Positions 26,901-40,360 of a stretch of 64,000 nucleotides of DNA are shown in pieces. Under the pieces are notes generated by a model that saw only the letters and a list, made by a program, of their open reading frames with translations, made no database searches and was not told the DNA's origin. The stretch is from NCBI GenBank assembly GCA_013398955.1, contig VWPU01003223.1, positions 620,001 through 684,000 on the forward strand. Direction: 5' to 3'. The translations under genes and the position numbers were made by a program. How positions within the stretch are numbered: the first letter of the stretch is position 1; each line of letters starts with the position of its first letter. Origin of the DNA: Callaeas wilsoni. Taxonomy: Eukaryota; Chordata; Aves; Passeriformes; Callaeidae.

Positions 26901-29900
26901 TGCTCAAGCCATTGCAGTTCCATTAAGGGTCCAAAGTAAAAGGTATACTCTTTAAGTAAGTGTATTTTTAGATTTTTTTTTTATCACAAACCCAAACAAA
27001 CTGTGTTTTGGAGCACCAGACCAGATGGTTTTACCATCTCTCCCTGCTTGAGATTCTGGCCATGGTAAATAGACCACAGAATCATTTTCTTAAAGCAAAA
27101 CAAAAGCAGGCTGCTATTAAAAGAACAATGGAATAGGAGCCCTAGATCTACTCTCCCTTCAGAGAAAAAATTTATTCCCCAGTTTCACAGGCTCGCTGGC
27201 CTGACACCCTGCTGCCAAGTTAGAAAAGTAGAGCATACACTTTAAAGTCCAGTTTTCATTTCAGAGAAAACCACACAACCTCACAGATACATACACGGAC
27301 ACAAGGGCTATCTAGTTTTACACGAATCTTGGTTTTGTCATGTGGGTTTATACACAATAAGTAAAATCCCACAAAAAAATGAAGAAAAGGCACACTTCCC
27401 ACTACTATGCAGTCTTATAGTGAAAGGCAGCAGCCTGAAGAAAACAAGAGACACATCCCTTTAAGAAAAGTTATTTACAAGGTTCACCATAAAAATAATT
27501 TTTGTAACAAGCTATTTCAATATTAAAAACTGAAAACACTGAAAACTACTTTTCACATTAAAGTGGGCAAATTCTCCAGCAACACATAAAATGGTAAGTC
27601 TCCAGACTGGCATTCCTTAGCAAAGCACATTTCAAATCATTCTTCTTATTAATGATCTAAGATCTAAACTGGAAACATACATCTTGTTTCCTAGCCCTAA
27701 CTATAATCAGAGCTAAAATGGGTGTCAATAGAGCAAAGATCACCAGTTACCACTACACTTCAAGGGTATTCCAACAGTGTTTCTCACTTTAGAACTTAAC
27801 AGTCTCAAAAGAAGAGTACTGAAGTGAGAGATAGTACTCCTAAATTGCACTGTTAATATAATTTGCTGTCTGTGATTACATTCAGGACTCTTGGAGAACC
27901 TACAGCTTAGAGAAAATTTCCTCAGAAAGATGCTATGAGCCAGAAATCATGATGCAGAAAGTTGCATGGTTGGCTGCATGATTTAATCTCAGATTAAACT
28001 TTTTCACATCACCTCTAACCAACTTGAAGCTTCACTGACAGATTTTTTCTTCCCATTCAAGCAAATGGGAATGCTGGGTGCCTGAGTACCAGCCATCCAG
28101 CCACTGGGATCTCCAACCAAATTCAGCAGAGACTCAATCTGAGAAAAACAAGCTAGCTCTGATGGCTGACAACTTTTAAGCCTTTTATCTTTCAAATCAA
28201 TGCTACACCAAACAGCTGCAGGATATGCTGGATGGCATCTTCTCCAACTGCTGACATTGCCAACACCGGCAATGCCCAGGACAAACTGAAGTGATGTGTG
28301 ATGAAGGCTATGATGCCTTGGTTTTGTCAAAAGTAAGAGCAGTGAATATAGCCAAGCATTTGAGACAAATTTTGTAAGAACTTTACAGGAAATGCAGACT
28401 TAGTCATAATCTTATTTAATTTACTGCAAAACAGTTATCTTGATTTGTCCATACACACACGCACTCCCCTCCAGTATGGGGTCAGGATTCACCACACGCT
28501 GGCATCTTTCCAAAGGCTAGTGCTCTTACTCAGATGCGGTTTCCAGTTAAGCAAAATCTGATAGCCAACCACAAGAGTATATGTACATTTACTCTCTCTT
28601 ACACTTACACAATGTTTTATTACAGGGAGAAACAAAGTTTGACCCTTGGAGTTTTAGAGAAATTTTTAAGGCTACAAAAGTAAGAAACATCTAACAAGTG
28701 CTGACTAGCAGTAGGTGCTAGTTAGTATTAAGAAAAAGATATTTTATAGATCAAATATGACATCACATCAACAAGTTTGATCCAGAAAATAGTCTCTAGA
28801 TACTTTTCTCGTATTAATGCAAGCCAAGACACTAATTCACAACAGATATAATCTGACAAATCTACTTCACATATTTTTAGTGTATATCAACTATGATTCT
28901 CTTTTAGAATTTATTCCATAGTGCTTTGTCAAGATTCCTGTTCCACAGAATAATTAGTGTGTTGACTATATTTGATGTGCAGAGACTAATTCTGACCCAT
29001 GCTGTGTAACAAAGATTGGCTAGAAAAGCCACTTGAAATAGTTTCTGGTCTCTGACTGGACTGAATTTTTAAAGCACTTCCAGCATGAGCAATCAAGCTT
29101 AGTAATTCCAAATAGGATTTCCGAGAACTGCTATGGATGTGATTTTCAAATTAAAGTTGCACTTAAGCAGAGAGCACATTTACCGGATTATTTCAGTGTC
29201 CAGAGACAAAGCAACATCAATATCATGAGAATAGTTAAGAGCAAGTTCAGTTTGAGTTTTGTTGCACATATGGAAAGCAATACAAGGAAGAAGAAAGCTT
29301 TCTGTATATTCAGCTGCCTCTATTTTTAATTAATAGCTATTTTTTCCGAGCTTTGGTGAAAAGAGCTATTTCTTATTGAGAGAAAATCCAAATTCCTTCC
29401 ATTTTCTTTCAAACTATTTACATATAGAACTATCCAGTGAAACTATAAACTTGTACCACTGCACCGATGTTGGACTGTTAAAGAAGCAGAATTGCTAATA
29501 TTGCCGACTGAAACATCACATTTCAGAGTTGAATATTAAGTGGGCTGAAGCGGCAAAACACTGTTAGGAGCTTTGCCAGCAGTCCCACTCCTGCGCAGCG
29601 GGACCTACCTCAGGCCCCCTGGTACCACGTAACCTGAACTTTGGCCTCCATGCAGGAGTGGCTCAGAAGCTTGGATAGCTGTCCTGCTTTCTGGTGTCCT
29701 CCTCTGGGGTAAAATACTCAATGACTTTTTCCCAGCAGTAATCTGGTTCTTGTTTCAGTTTCACCCTCAAACATTGATCACTACCTCTGCCAGTAATACA
29801 GAGAACCAGTACCATAAACGCCAACTGCTTAGTTATAATTTTAGATCTAAAGGGACTGGAGTTCACGTAACTGATTTTGTTACTTTGCATGGTTGCTTGC

Positions 29901-31629
29901 TTACTTATAAGTATGCACCTAAAGGGAATGAAGGAGTAAATCCAAAGAAGGTCATCTTTACGTATCAAGGCTGCTTTGCTCTCCAATATATGTACAGCTG
30001 GAGACAACAGCAGGAGGAAGCATATTCCAACAGAAAATAGTAGGAAAGCCATTAAAAGTTTAACAGCAAAATATATCACGGCAAAGATACGCACTGGAGA
30101 CTACCATCTTTAATTCTAGAGAGAATAGTTCATGGAAGCCCTCTCCCTGTTGAAAACTCCAACACTGAAAACTGAATTTATCAAACTAGCAGAAACTGTT
30201 AGTTGCTGAAATTTGAATTATAGTAAGTAGAACAACATATAGCCTTGTGGGAAGGTACCCGATAGAGAAAACATAGTGAAATAAAATTAAAATGAACAGT
30301 TCACCAAATATTTTGAAATGGTAAACATTTGCCAATAAAGTAAACAAAGGGAGAATTCTGGCAACTGAGTCAGAATTTTAATCCAAGGTGCTGAGGAAAA
30401 AAAAAAGGAATGATCCCCTCATTCAAAAACCTCTACCAGTCACATCATCTCTAGGAGTGGAGAAACACTGTTCAAGTCTAAAACCGCAGATCTTGGATCT
30501 GCCACTGCCAGATTTAAAAAAAAAAAAAATTTGGACAACTGCATTAAATGATTACTAAGAAATCCAGTCAGAGCTGGGAATCTCTCACAAAAGGCTACTT
30601 GAAATAACCAAGTTACACTGCTCTTCCCAAGACAGAAGTGTTATTTATTTCCTCATTACTTTTCTACCTTCTAAAGCTGACACTACCTTGCTCCCTTTCA
30701 GAGGGACAGCCAGGCACAGTTGTTTGTCAGTGCTGGAGAACAAAGCCAAAGGAAAATGTACAAAGCAGTAACAGCGGCTCCACACCCTGACCCTCCCTCC
30801 CACTGAAGTCACTCAAAAAAAACAAGCATTTGCTTCCCTAGGGGCACATTTGACCGCAAAAAACTTGCTTATATTTTTCAAGTTTCCTGAACCTCCATTG
30901 GGCACCACTCACACCTGTGTCAAAAGTACAGCATAGTCCTACTCCCTGTAATCCGTCAAATCGTAGCATTTTTTAGCAGGACCATTACAATCGCAATCCA
31001 ACACAACGGTTGCTCTCTGTGCTGCACAGCAGCTGTACTACACCACCAATATTCTTGGGTGTTTCTATAGAAATAGCTGAATGCAGCAGACCCACACCAA
31101 GAACCATCCCAGGCAGATGATGCATTACTCCGCAAGAAGCCCCAGAAGACACAAACAAGGTAGAAGGAATAAAATAAATAAGATTTTCTGTGACCCTAAG
31201 GATGGGATTATAGCATTTTTTTTTTAAGCTTGAGCAGGAAGCCTTTCTAAATTACATTTCTTGGATTTTATTGTATTATCTTCATGGCACAGTTATTACA
31301 CATTAAAGGTAATGACTCTCTTCTGCAAGTAACCTAATATTGAACATGATTGATAACCCCTATCTGGGCTTGAGAGAATGCTGAATTTCCTAAGTGGAAG
31401 GAGGGGAACTGAGTTGGATGAGGTGAATAGGGAATAGCTTGAGTGGATTATGTGCATGCATAAGAAAAACAAACTGCTAGGTTTTCACTAGAACACAGTA
31501 TTTTCTTGAAAATACCCACTAATGGCAAACAAATGGGGAAAAAAATCCCCAGATCTTCCATTTGTGGGTAATTCTGCTCAGACTACAAATATATACACTA
31601 TTGTTATTCTTATCCACTTGGTAATTTTG

Positions 31630-31683
31630 CAAACACACATACGCACAAAGAAACACACACAGTACCTTACATGTGCACACACC
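31630..31683. repeat. CA-rich imperfect microsatellite
   Basis: Interrupted CA units (ACACACAT, CACAAAG, ACACACACAG, GCACACACC) over about 55 bases. This looks like a decayed dinucleotide repeat. Confidence 0.65.
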
Positions 31684-32391
31684 AATGCTCACAAGTCGAT
31701 GGGAAATTTAGGATGAGAATTTATATTCCAAGGGAAATGTGGCCAGTTTGACTTCTCTTGTTCCTTTGAATCATCTTTGTGGGCTGGAATCACTGAACAG
31801 ACTACTGATGCCTGATTATCTTGAGACACTCTAAAGCACCAGGTTTGTTCAGGCACTAAAGAAGACACGGGGCAACATGGGGGGGTGGCCCAATAGGGGA
31901 GGACATGCAGAGACTTCCACTGGTTCCCAGGCAAGACAGAACAAAGTGTCCCCACACACACAAACACCATTTCTCTGCTAGGTCTGATGACTTCCGTCCT
32001 TTTGAGACTGGGTTAACCGTCATCTCCAGTGAGTAAGAGGCAAAAGCAAACCTAAAGCCTAAGGTGGAGCTGCTTCTTCAGAACTGACATCTCCTTCTCT
32101 CACACACCTAATGTTAATAAGCAAAGATTTGCCTTAGTATTCCTCAGGTCCTTGTCCATTCCCATGGAAGCTTTCTGACTCTCTAGCCCACCTACTTACT
32201 GATGAATCATCTCACTGCTCCAGCAAACCTGGTCAAACTGTCTTGGCTACATTCATTACATTGCTTTCAACTAGAGAAGAGAGGGGGAAAAAGAGCGACA
32301 AAAAGTATTTTTTAAAGTAGCAGTTAAATTAAAATTGTTCAAATATAGAACAGAATTGTTTCTTTGTGAAACAGAAAAAGCATTACTTGAA

Positions 32392-32443
32392 GGTGTGGGG
32401 GTTTTGTTTTTTGGTTTGGGATATGTTTTGGTTTGTTTTTTTA
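32392..32443. repeat. GT-rich low-complexity tract
   Basis: Mixed G5, T4-T7 and GGTTT units with almost no A or C. It is similar in character to the longer tract at 36990. Confidence 0.7.
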
Positions 32444-35400
32444 ATTGAAGTTAGACCAAAGATCTGATAACCCTTATAAGGCACTATACAATCAGTTAAT
32501 AGCCTCCTAATCATGAAACCAGAGCAAGCCACTGACAAGGAACAGTCTCTGGTGTGACTGCAAATGCATCAGCATTTCTAGCTGCTGTCACACTTTTTTG
32601 GCAAAGTTGTCCTATGATTTTTAAAGCTATTTTATTCATTCAAGCACTCACATTGTTAAATTTGCCCTCAAAAAAACACCCAAAAATATAGTACATTAAA
32701 CATGAGTCAATAGAGAAAGTTTGATCCAGTAGAACCCGATCATTTGTCAAGGCTTTGGAAAGTGCATTTTTCCCTTCTTGCAGAAGGGGAGAATATTCCT
32801 CTTTTCTGCCCAGCAGGGCAGGCATGGGGGAAAAGGACAGGGAAGATTACCTGGAAATTATTCCCTTCATCCCCTGTCATTTGCCAGAGAAGGAACCACC
32901 AGCTGCTACTCATCCTTCCCGAGATCTCAGCAAGCTCTGGGAGGGCAGCAGGGTGGCTGCAGGGAAGGACAGCATTTGTTAGAGCTTGTGTGGGGTCAAC
33001 ATGGTGGCACTACCAGGGGGTGGTAAAGGCTATTTTAGAGACACTGTACCAAACTTTCAGAAAATCTGAATCCCCACTCCTCCTCCTCACACAGACACTG
33101 ATAAACAGCAACAGTTTCAAGGTACTTTTTGAAACTAAAGTGTCATATTATGGAAGTTGGTATTTATCATGTCAGTCTTTTGATTTTTAAAGGCTTGGCG
33201 ACTCTTGTATTTGACATTATAAGGATCGAGTTGTAGAAAGATTTTTTCTACTTTAAAACTGCTTCCAGTAACAGTTTCCTGAGATAAGTCTCCATCAATA
33301 ATAACCCAGAATATTTCTCCTTTATTCTTAAACTTGTGTCAGGTACAAGTTGGGGCCTCTATGACATAGGATATTTTCCAGATTCAAGAGCTAATAAACA
33401 GAACAAGCTGATGTATTCAAGTATTAAAGAAGGCAAACAATGAAAAAATAAAAACAAACCCAAAAGCAACTGCTTAGAACTATGGAGAAGGAAATAAGTC
33501 ATCAGTTCAACAGCTCTTGACATTTATTATTTATTCTCTCATTCACGTTACAAGGGAGGACACTGTGCAAAAGTCATTGAACAATAACCTATGACTTTCA
33601 GTAACAGAGTCAGGGAAGAAGTTTTGTCCCATGCAAGTTCTGTCCATTTTCACAGACATTTTTGCCTGTCAATCTTTCAACACAGTAGTTTTGCATCTTT
33701 ACTGTGCCATTAGTCCCTTAGAACACATCATGCCCTCTAAAATAGAGGGATTCAAGGTTTTTTCTAAAATATTCTCTAACTTAAGAGCAGGAATTCTCAC
33801 TTTTTTAAAAAACTATGTCCAGAATGCTTACTGACTTCAAAACTTCATGTCCCAATAAGTACATCAGAGGAAGGCTGAGGTCTGAAGTCTGAAATACCAA
33901 ATACTCTGGGTGTACCTACAGCAGCCCTTAAGCATCCAAGTACTTATATGTGCAAGCAGATCCGAAGAAATCAGTACAGCATGAAGCATGCAAGAGATAT
34001 CATGAAACAGGCGGTCTGCAGTTTACCTGTAAGGCTAAGTGGAACTTTAAAATGGAATATTTGGATGTGAATGGAACGAACAGAGAATGTTATCCCACGA
34101 TAATGAAATCGATTCAGATGACTGAAAATCTATATAAATGATGTACAGACTGCTAGACTAAAATTTATGCACAAAGATTGAAATGCAGTCTGTGGCATAG
34201 GTTAAAAATTACAGCATTATATTTCTGCAATATTTCATCCTTTATGTTTTGGTTTTTTCCTTGAACTGCTCTTAGAATCATTTTTCTTGACAGAACCTTT
34301 CCTTTTACACTTGAATAACCTCACTCTTCTTCTAAACTGTCTTTCTGAGCTTCTATTCCAATGCATCAAAAGAGCAATGCATGATCATAGGAAGTAATTT
34401 GCTCAAACCATTCTCTCACTACTCAACTTTGAAACAAATATACTCAGGTATAAGTTTCTGAGACTTTGTTTTCTTCCTACGCTGGTTTTAATGTGGTAAA
34501 CTCTCTGCATTAAGTTGGCTGCTTCCAGCTTCCCTCTCTATTAGCTCAGAATCAGCCTTACATTACAGCGAAGAACAAAGCAACTCCCAGCTTGCCTCCT
34601 TACCAGAGAAGCGAGGACGTAAAACTGTACCTTCACACACACTATTAAAATGTGCAAAGACAAAGAAGCAGCACATGGTAACAGGGAGATTGAAACTAAC
34701 CTCTAATATACTGCTAGAAATTAATCTGAAAATGTACATTTTTGCACAACTAAAAAATGTCAGCATTCAAAAAACAAACAAAAATATCAAAGCAACAAAA
34801 CAAAACACCGACCTCCACCCACTTGTGCTCCTTGAGAAACCTAAGCAGTACTCAGCCCCAAAATAAGAAACATTCTTGAATGCAGCTCTTCCCCAACACG
34901 GGAGAAACAGAGGAAGTAGGAAAAGTTACATACAATAGCATTATTTTTCCCCACTTCAGATGCAAATAACTACCCTACAAGAGCCTGTAGTAACCAGTGC
35001 AGGACATTCAACTAGCTGTGGAACTTAACGAGTTATTTCTACTCCTAGATCTATTACTAGACTTAGTTTCTGAAGGAATGGGTATTGGGCTATCCAAAGA
35101 GTACACTTAATGTAATTTGACATGTATTTCATTCATGCTAAGAACTACCGTAACTTTTGAAGTAAGCCGGTGTATTGTACATGACTTGTAATTTTGGGAA
35201 TAAGAGAAGAAAACTAAGCAAAATGTTACCAAAATTAGCTTACCTCTCTAAGCTTTCATTTCCTAAAATGATTTAGCAAATGCCTCCTTATCATACACAG
35301 GCAGCATGTTTGTGGGCAACTGAAAGTGAGTAGTTGAGCTCTCAGACTAAAACAGAAGTGATGAATGATAAGAAAGATCTCAGAAAGGGGTTAATCTGTC

Positions 35401-36637
35401 TTTTTGACAGCTGAGTTAAGATAGGGGTCATTGAAGTCTCTCTCAATCCTACAAATCAGCCTTACATTCTCAGACATGAAATTTCAAGGTTAAATCTACC
35501 AAAGCCATTATAATAGCAACTCAGTAGAATCCTTTACCGAGGTTTAAGTAGTTTTCCTACCATGCACACAGAGCCTGTCTACAGGCACCTTCTTCTGAGA
35601 ATTATATTGACTCACACTACCGTGCCCTCTCTCTGGCTTGCTATCCCAACCAGGGTAGTTCAGACATATCCCAACCAGCTCAATGTATTTCTGCTCCCAC
35701 AAATCAGCTTTGAGGCCCAGTCAAGCTGCCCACATGAATATTGAATGAAAGGTAAAGAAAGACTCAAGCAAAAACTCAAACCGCAACTTGTCCAGTACAC
35801 ACAAAAGAGGGATTCAGAGCTTGGAAGGAGGAGTCAAAGCAACCTGGAGACGCACAAGCTGTGGGACCTGCAGTAAATGGTCATTTGTGGACCATCCTGC
35901 TTGGACAGGAGAACATGAACAGTGAGTAGGTTCAAAGGCTTTGAGCTACTAAAGCAGGAATGACTGATATCAAATCTTGATAAACGTTTCAAGCTATGAT
36001 CACAAAACTGCAAAAGAAACCCTGAAAATACCAGTTAGCAACTTTTTTCAAGTTTACTATTTCTTAACACACTTATGCACAACATCTCTTGCTTGTTACA
36101 CTTTTCTCAAGAATGCTCTGAGCTCTTGAACTTTACAGGAGGAAACAACGTAATTTCAAATAACTGACTTCAAATCAACCTTTTATTATCCTGTTTCTCA
36201 CATCTCAGTAGTTATGTTGAGAAGAGTCAGTACTGATGAGAACAAAACTGTACTTTATTATCAAACAGAAAGGTCTATGCAGGGTATTTTTATTATCTGT
36301 AAACATGATATGCTCAGTGTGCTCTCTGATTTTAAAAATAGATACCTGAAACTCACAGGTTCAACTCAGACCTTTATATTTTCCTCTATTTTATTCTCGT
36401 CATCCCTTCTTTGAGAGGTTAAAAACAGCAATTCTACTAAACAAATATGAATATCTTACGGAATGCCATGAGTCACATTTTTAATTCGCTTGATCTTTTC
36501 CATACAAGGCATTGCCACCATCTCACAGATATCCCTGAACAGCTGCGAGTACACATAAACCACACAAACTCATTTTATGGCTGCTCTGTTAATCAGCTCT
36601 CAGATCCCTACACTTCCCTTCAGGAAGTCAAACTTAC

Positions 36638-36671
36638 CTTCAGGACATGTTCATCTTCAGGACATGTTCCA
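36638..36671. repeat. Two tandem copies of a 17-base unit
   Basis: CTTCAGGACATGTTCAT is followed at once by CTTCAGGACATGTTCCA. The two copies differ only at the last two positions, which suggests a recent local duplication. Confidence 0.85.
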
Positions 36672-36989
36672 AGCATAGAGTATGCGCATGGGTACTTAAA
36701 ATTGTTATTATAATAATTACTCTTCTTTTTTCTTAAGACCTATCTAGAACCATAGCAGTGGAAGAAAATGCATTAAAAAACATCTCTATCACTTCAATTA
36801 TGACCTTTTCCTGCATCTAACAATAAAAGCCAAACCACCTCATTTACTTTAGAAAAAAGGAATAGACACATGACAACTGTTCCAGAGTGATTTGCTTTTT
36901 CAAATGCCAACAGTCATTTTGAGATAGTAACTAGTTCCTGATGCTCCCCAGTGCTACATCTAGTAACAGAGGATGACTTCGGAACAAAG

Positions 36990-37061
36990 ATTTGGTTGGT
37001 TTGTTTGTTTGGGTTTTTGTTTGGAGGTTTTTTGTTTGGTTTGTTGTTTTTGGGTTTTTTT
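36990..37061. repeat. GT-rich (T3-7 G1-3) low-complexity tract
   Basis: About 72 bases built from GGTTT, GTTTT and GTTTG units. The opposite strand is an A-rich AAACCA/AAACA tract. It is a simple repeat expansion, or possibly the decayed A-rich tail of an inserted sequence on the minus strand, but no inserted body is recognisable. Confidence 0.75.
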
Positions 37062-38333
37062 AAATAACATCATCACATCAAAATAATATTTGTGCTTAGT
37101 AGTTAATACCAGTGCTCCTAACACAGGAGAAGCTAAATATTTTCCTGTACAATCAACAGCCAACTGATCATTCAGATCTAGATATACTACCAACAGTTCA
37201 CGATACCATGGTATGTCTTGCTGACAAGAAAATAAATCTATAACCTAGACTTCTGCAGAACACGTAGGTTTCTCAAAGGTAGAAGGCATATCAGATTTGA
37301 TTCAGAAAAAAAAGGGCAAAACTCAACTGTGGTTTGCTTTAATTTGTTTGACATAGTTTCATTTTCCCTAAAAAAGGAAAAGCTGACAAAGGAGGTAGGA
37401 GAAAGGAAGAAAAGAAACAAGAAAAAAACCACCAGATATGTGAATTAGTGCTGTGGTGGTCCTGGGATTTGACTGGGAGAACAATCTCTCTAAAGGGGAA
37501 GCCAATACCAGAATGAGTTAGGTAATAAAAAGTCCAGATAAATCCAATATTTAATATGGAATTAACTTTATGATGAAGACATTGTGTGCAGTTTAACCTC
37601 CCACATGTCCTATTTCCATTCCTTACTAATAGGGGAACAGAATTGATGCACAAACCTTTATATCAGGGGCCACTGCAGGTGTCACACATCACACCAGCTC
37701 TTAGTCCCAGTTTTGATCCTATCTCTGCATGGCTTTATCCATACCAATTCAGAGTATTCTCCGTGTGTGTGACAGGAGTGCCATAGGCACTATGTGACTT
37801 TCACAGCATCCATTCTACCAACAGCCTCGTCCTGAGCCTCAGCAATGGAGGCTGCACTGCACATGTGCCCTGCAGGTACCTGGGAGAAGACAGATAAACA
37901 TGGGAAGAGCTCCTGCTAGCAGTGTCAGACGTGGGGGTCTCCACTCACATAGGAAAATACTTTGCACTGGTTTCCTGGACCCAAGTGTGTGCCATTGCTA
38001 TTTGCTCTGTAGCAGAAGAAAGACTACAGGAAAGCCACTGGCATAACATGCTAGTCAGCACAGGCCATGCAAGGCCTTTATTACCGTCTATTCAAGTTCC
38101 TCAGCATGTAAATAGTGAATGAATTGCTAATAATTTCTCATTTATTTCTAGTTCTAAAAAACACTGTTGGGAAAGTTTTCTAGTAAAGGTTGTCAGAGAA
38201 ACTAAATTATAAAGTAGTAAAATATCTTGGATCAGCAAGGAACCAACAGAGGAAAAAGGAGCCAATTATTCAGCACAGCAAAAGATCAGCTGTAAGGTTT
38301 GAGGTCTGCTGGCTTATTTTAAAGTATATTTAC

Positions 38334-38450
38334 CTGCAAGTGGACGTCCAGAATCACACTTGCTGAACACGGTCTCTTGCCACTTTGAAAACTCAGTTGC
38401 AGAACCTGCACGCCCTGCAGTTTGGTAGCCCAGCATGAAAAAAGTGAAGC
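38334..38450 (-). other. Weak candidate exon, no homology recognised
   Basis: On the minus strand a pyrimidine-rich acceptor (GGCTTCTTTCTAG) precedes 117 bases that end at a consensus donor, CAG then GTAAAT. The length is a multiple of three and two of the three frames are open. One reads FTFFMLGYQTAGRAG and continues to CDSGRPLA. I do not recognise the protein. G+C is higher than in the flanks. Splice-like pairs with an open frame of this length are expected by chance in 64 kb, and the nearest upstream candidate (39311-39420) does not join in frame with it. The call is therefore tentative. Confidence 0.15.
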
Positions 38451-40360
38451 CTAGAAAGAAGCCTGCTGCTAATCAAACAGACCTGAAATTACTGAAATGA
38501 ATGTTAATCTCTAGTCACTAACCTGTTTATTCTTTAGCTATTTAAAACAGAAGAAAAAAGAGCTTTGATCCAGCTCCAAGAAAAATATTGTTGTTTACAT
38601 AGAGTGTTCAATATGTTCAGCCATGATCTGGAATTATTTCAGCTATTGGCTGCATATTTCACAACTCTTGCTATTAACACTCAAGACTCTTTTGGCTCAG
38701 AAATGCTGGACTGACTTTCTTGCAGGTAAATATTCATTTACCTGTAAGGAAAACAAACTTTAACAGCTGCTGCCATATCTACTGGAAAGGCTTTTAATAA
38801 TAATCTCTCCAGAGGCTAAAGAGTGTCAAGACACGACTGGTACCAATGACTTTTAGAAGGTATTTGAGTACCACAGATAAAAGGAGGAGGACTGGGCTTG
38901 GTAACCATTGTTTGGAAAGCTGTATTGAGACAGATTCTGATTGGTTTTATTCTTTTTTTTTAGTTCTATGAAACATTCACTTCAATGTGATGGAAACAGA
39001 TACTTCTTTTAAAAACACAGCTGGAAGGTTTTTAACTATTTCACTGTATGGTTGGTGCCTTGGTGTGGCAGCCTTGAACACACCTTCACGTTGTACAAGA
39101 ACCAGTGGAAGGCTTGATGCCTGTCTATTATCAGCAGCTGCTGGCATTTAATAGAAACACAAAACGTTTGGTGCACGGGGAATAAAATAAAGGACTGCAA
39201 GAGAAAGCCATTCCCTTATATATCTGATCTAAACCAAAGCAGATTTCACACAGTATTCACTGAAGCAGGAGTAGTGCTTTCCACAGATTTGGGAAAAATG
39301 CAGTTCTTACCTGCACCAGATGACAGATTCTGGTGCACCCACAGTCTCAGAAATGAGAGTCCCCGTCTGAGCAGGGCCTTGCACATTTTCAGGACTTGCC
39401 ATCCAGTTCCCACAGCAAAACTAAAATTTGCCATCTTGACTCAGGAGACATCAGGCTCTGTTTCCTCCCTCACCACACACACAAGTCCTGGCAGCCGTAC
39501 AGCTGTAAGACCAGCTTGCATTGGGGCCACTGCTCCGCAAAAAAAGATTTTTCCTTTTCCCCAGGAACGCTGCCCCTTTCCTCTCCATGGTCCTTAAACA
39601 TCAGTCTTCGAGCAAAAGAATTGCTTTGTGCCTACGGCCAACTGATGGAAAGCCTAGAAAAATATTTTTAAACTCCCCATCTGAGCACAGGAGATGCATG
39701 ATGGGTTGACCACTATTCTTTGCTTTTTACAGTTTGCTTATAGCAGGAAGGAGTTCACAAGTTTTAGCCAGACAAAACAAACAAACCAGAGAAAATACAC
39801 ACACTATTTTCCACCTCTTTAATCACATCTAGTGCTATACCTTTTAAGTTCTAAGGTGGAGAACTCTTCCTGTTATTCTGTCTTTCTAAACTTATATATC
39901 AACCATCTTTGGGGATGTACAATTACACAGCAATTCATGTACTCACTTTGACACTAAAATGCATCAAAAAGCACATTACAACTCTCCTGTATCCCAAATA
40001 TATCTTGCCACCACCTATCCTGACAGCCATAGACAACAGCCAAGAAGAGATTATGGTTTAGATCAGACTACTTTAGAAGTACTTTATTTACATTCAGTTA
40101 ACACATCCATACAATTAAAATTTTAGATAAAACACCTTTGGCTAAGATTTAATACCTTCAGTTAATGCGTCCTCTTGCCATATCAGATCACACATTTCAA
40201 GCTTGGCTTCGATAAAACAGTTCATAAACTCAATATTCCCAACACAAATGAAGAGTACAGACACAGAAAAGAAAAAGGCAAACTTAAAAGTTTGTACTTA
40301 AAAACAGAAACAAATAAATCAAAGGCACAAATCTCAGTTGCTTAAAAGCCACTTTAAAAA

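Larger units (their letters stand above)
20666..40360. other. Long non-coding stretch, no gene recognised
   Basis: About 19.7 kb without a recognisable gene or mobile element. It has AT-rich unique sequence, several A-rich and GT-rich simple tracts, and a handful of open frames up to 148 codons (32744-33190 plus, 29663-30094 minus, 28004-28330 minus) with no domain I can name. Segments with splice-like borders occur at 23904-24174, 38334-38450 and 39311-39420 on the minus strand. The absence of CpG-rich promoter-like DNA argues against a gene start here. Confidence 0.55.

Noticed and set aside
28004..28330. 108-codon minus-strand frame
   Set aside because: It has no recognisable domain or repeat match. 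I considered a processed pseudogene but found no poly-A tail or parent gene.
29663..30094. 143-codon minus-strand open frame with a hydrophobic start
   Set aside because: It is among the longest frames in the window, but an overlapping 96-codon frame runs on the other strand, the hydrophobic segment follows from T-rich DNA, and no family motif, splice border or promoter was seen.
32744..33190. 148-codon plus-strand open frame
   Set aside because: All three plus-strand frames are open over about 32778-32982, which points to a local lack of stops rather than selection. No domain was recognised, although TTCTTGCAG at 32783 is acceptor-like.
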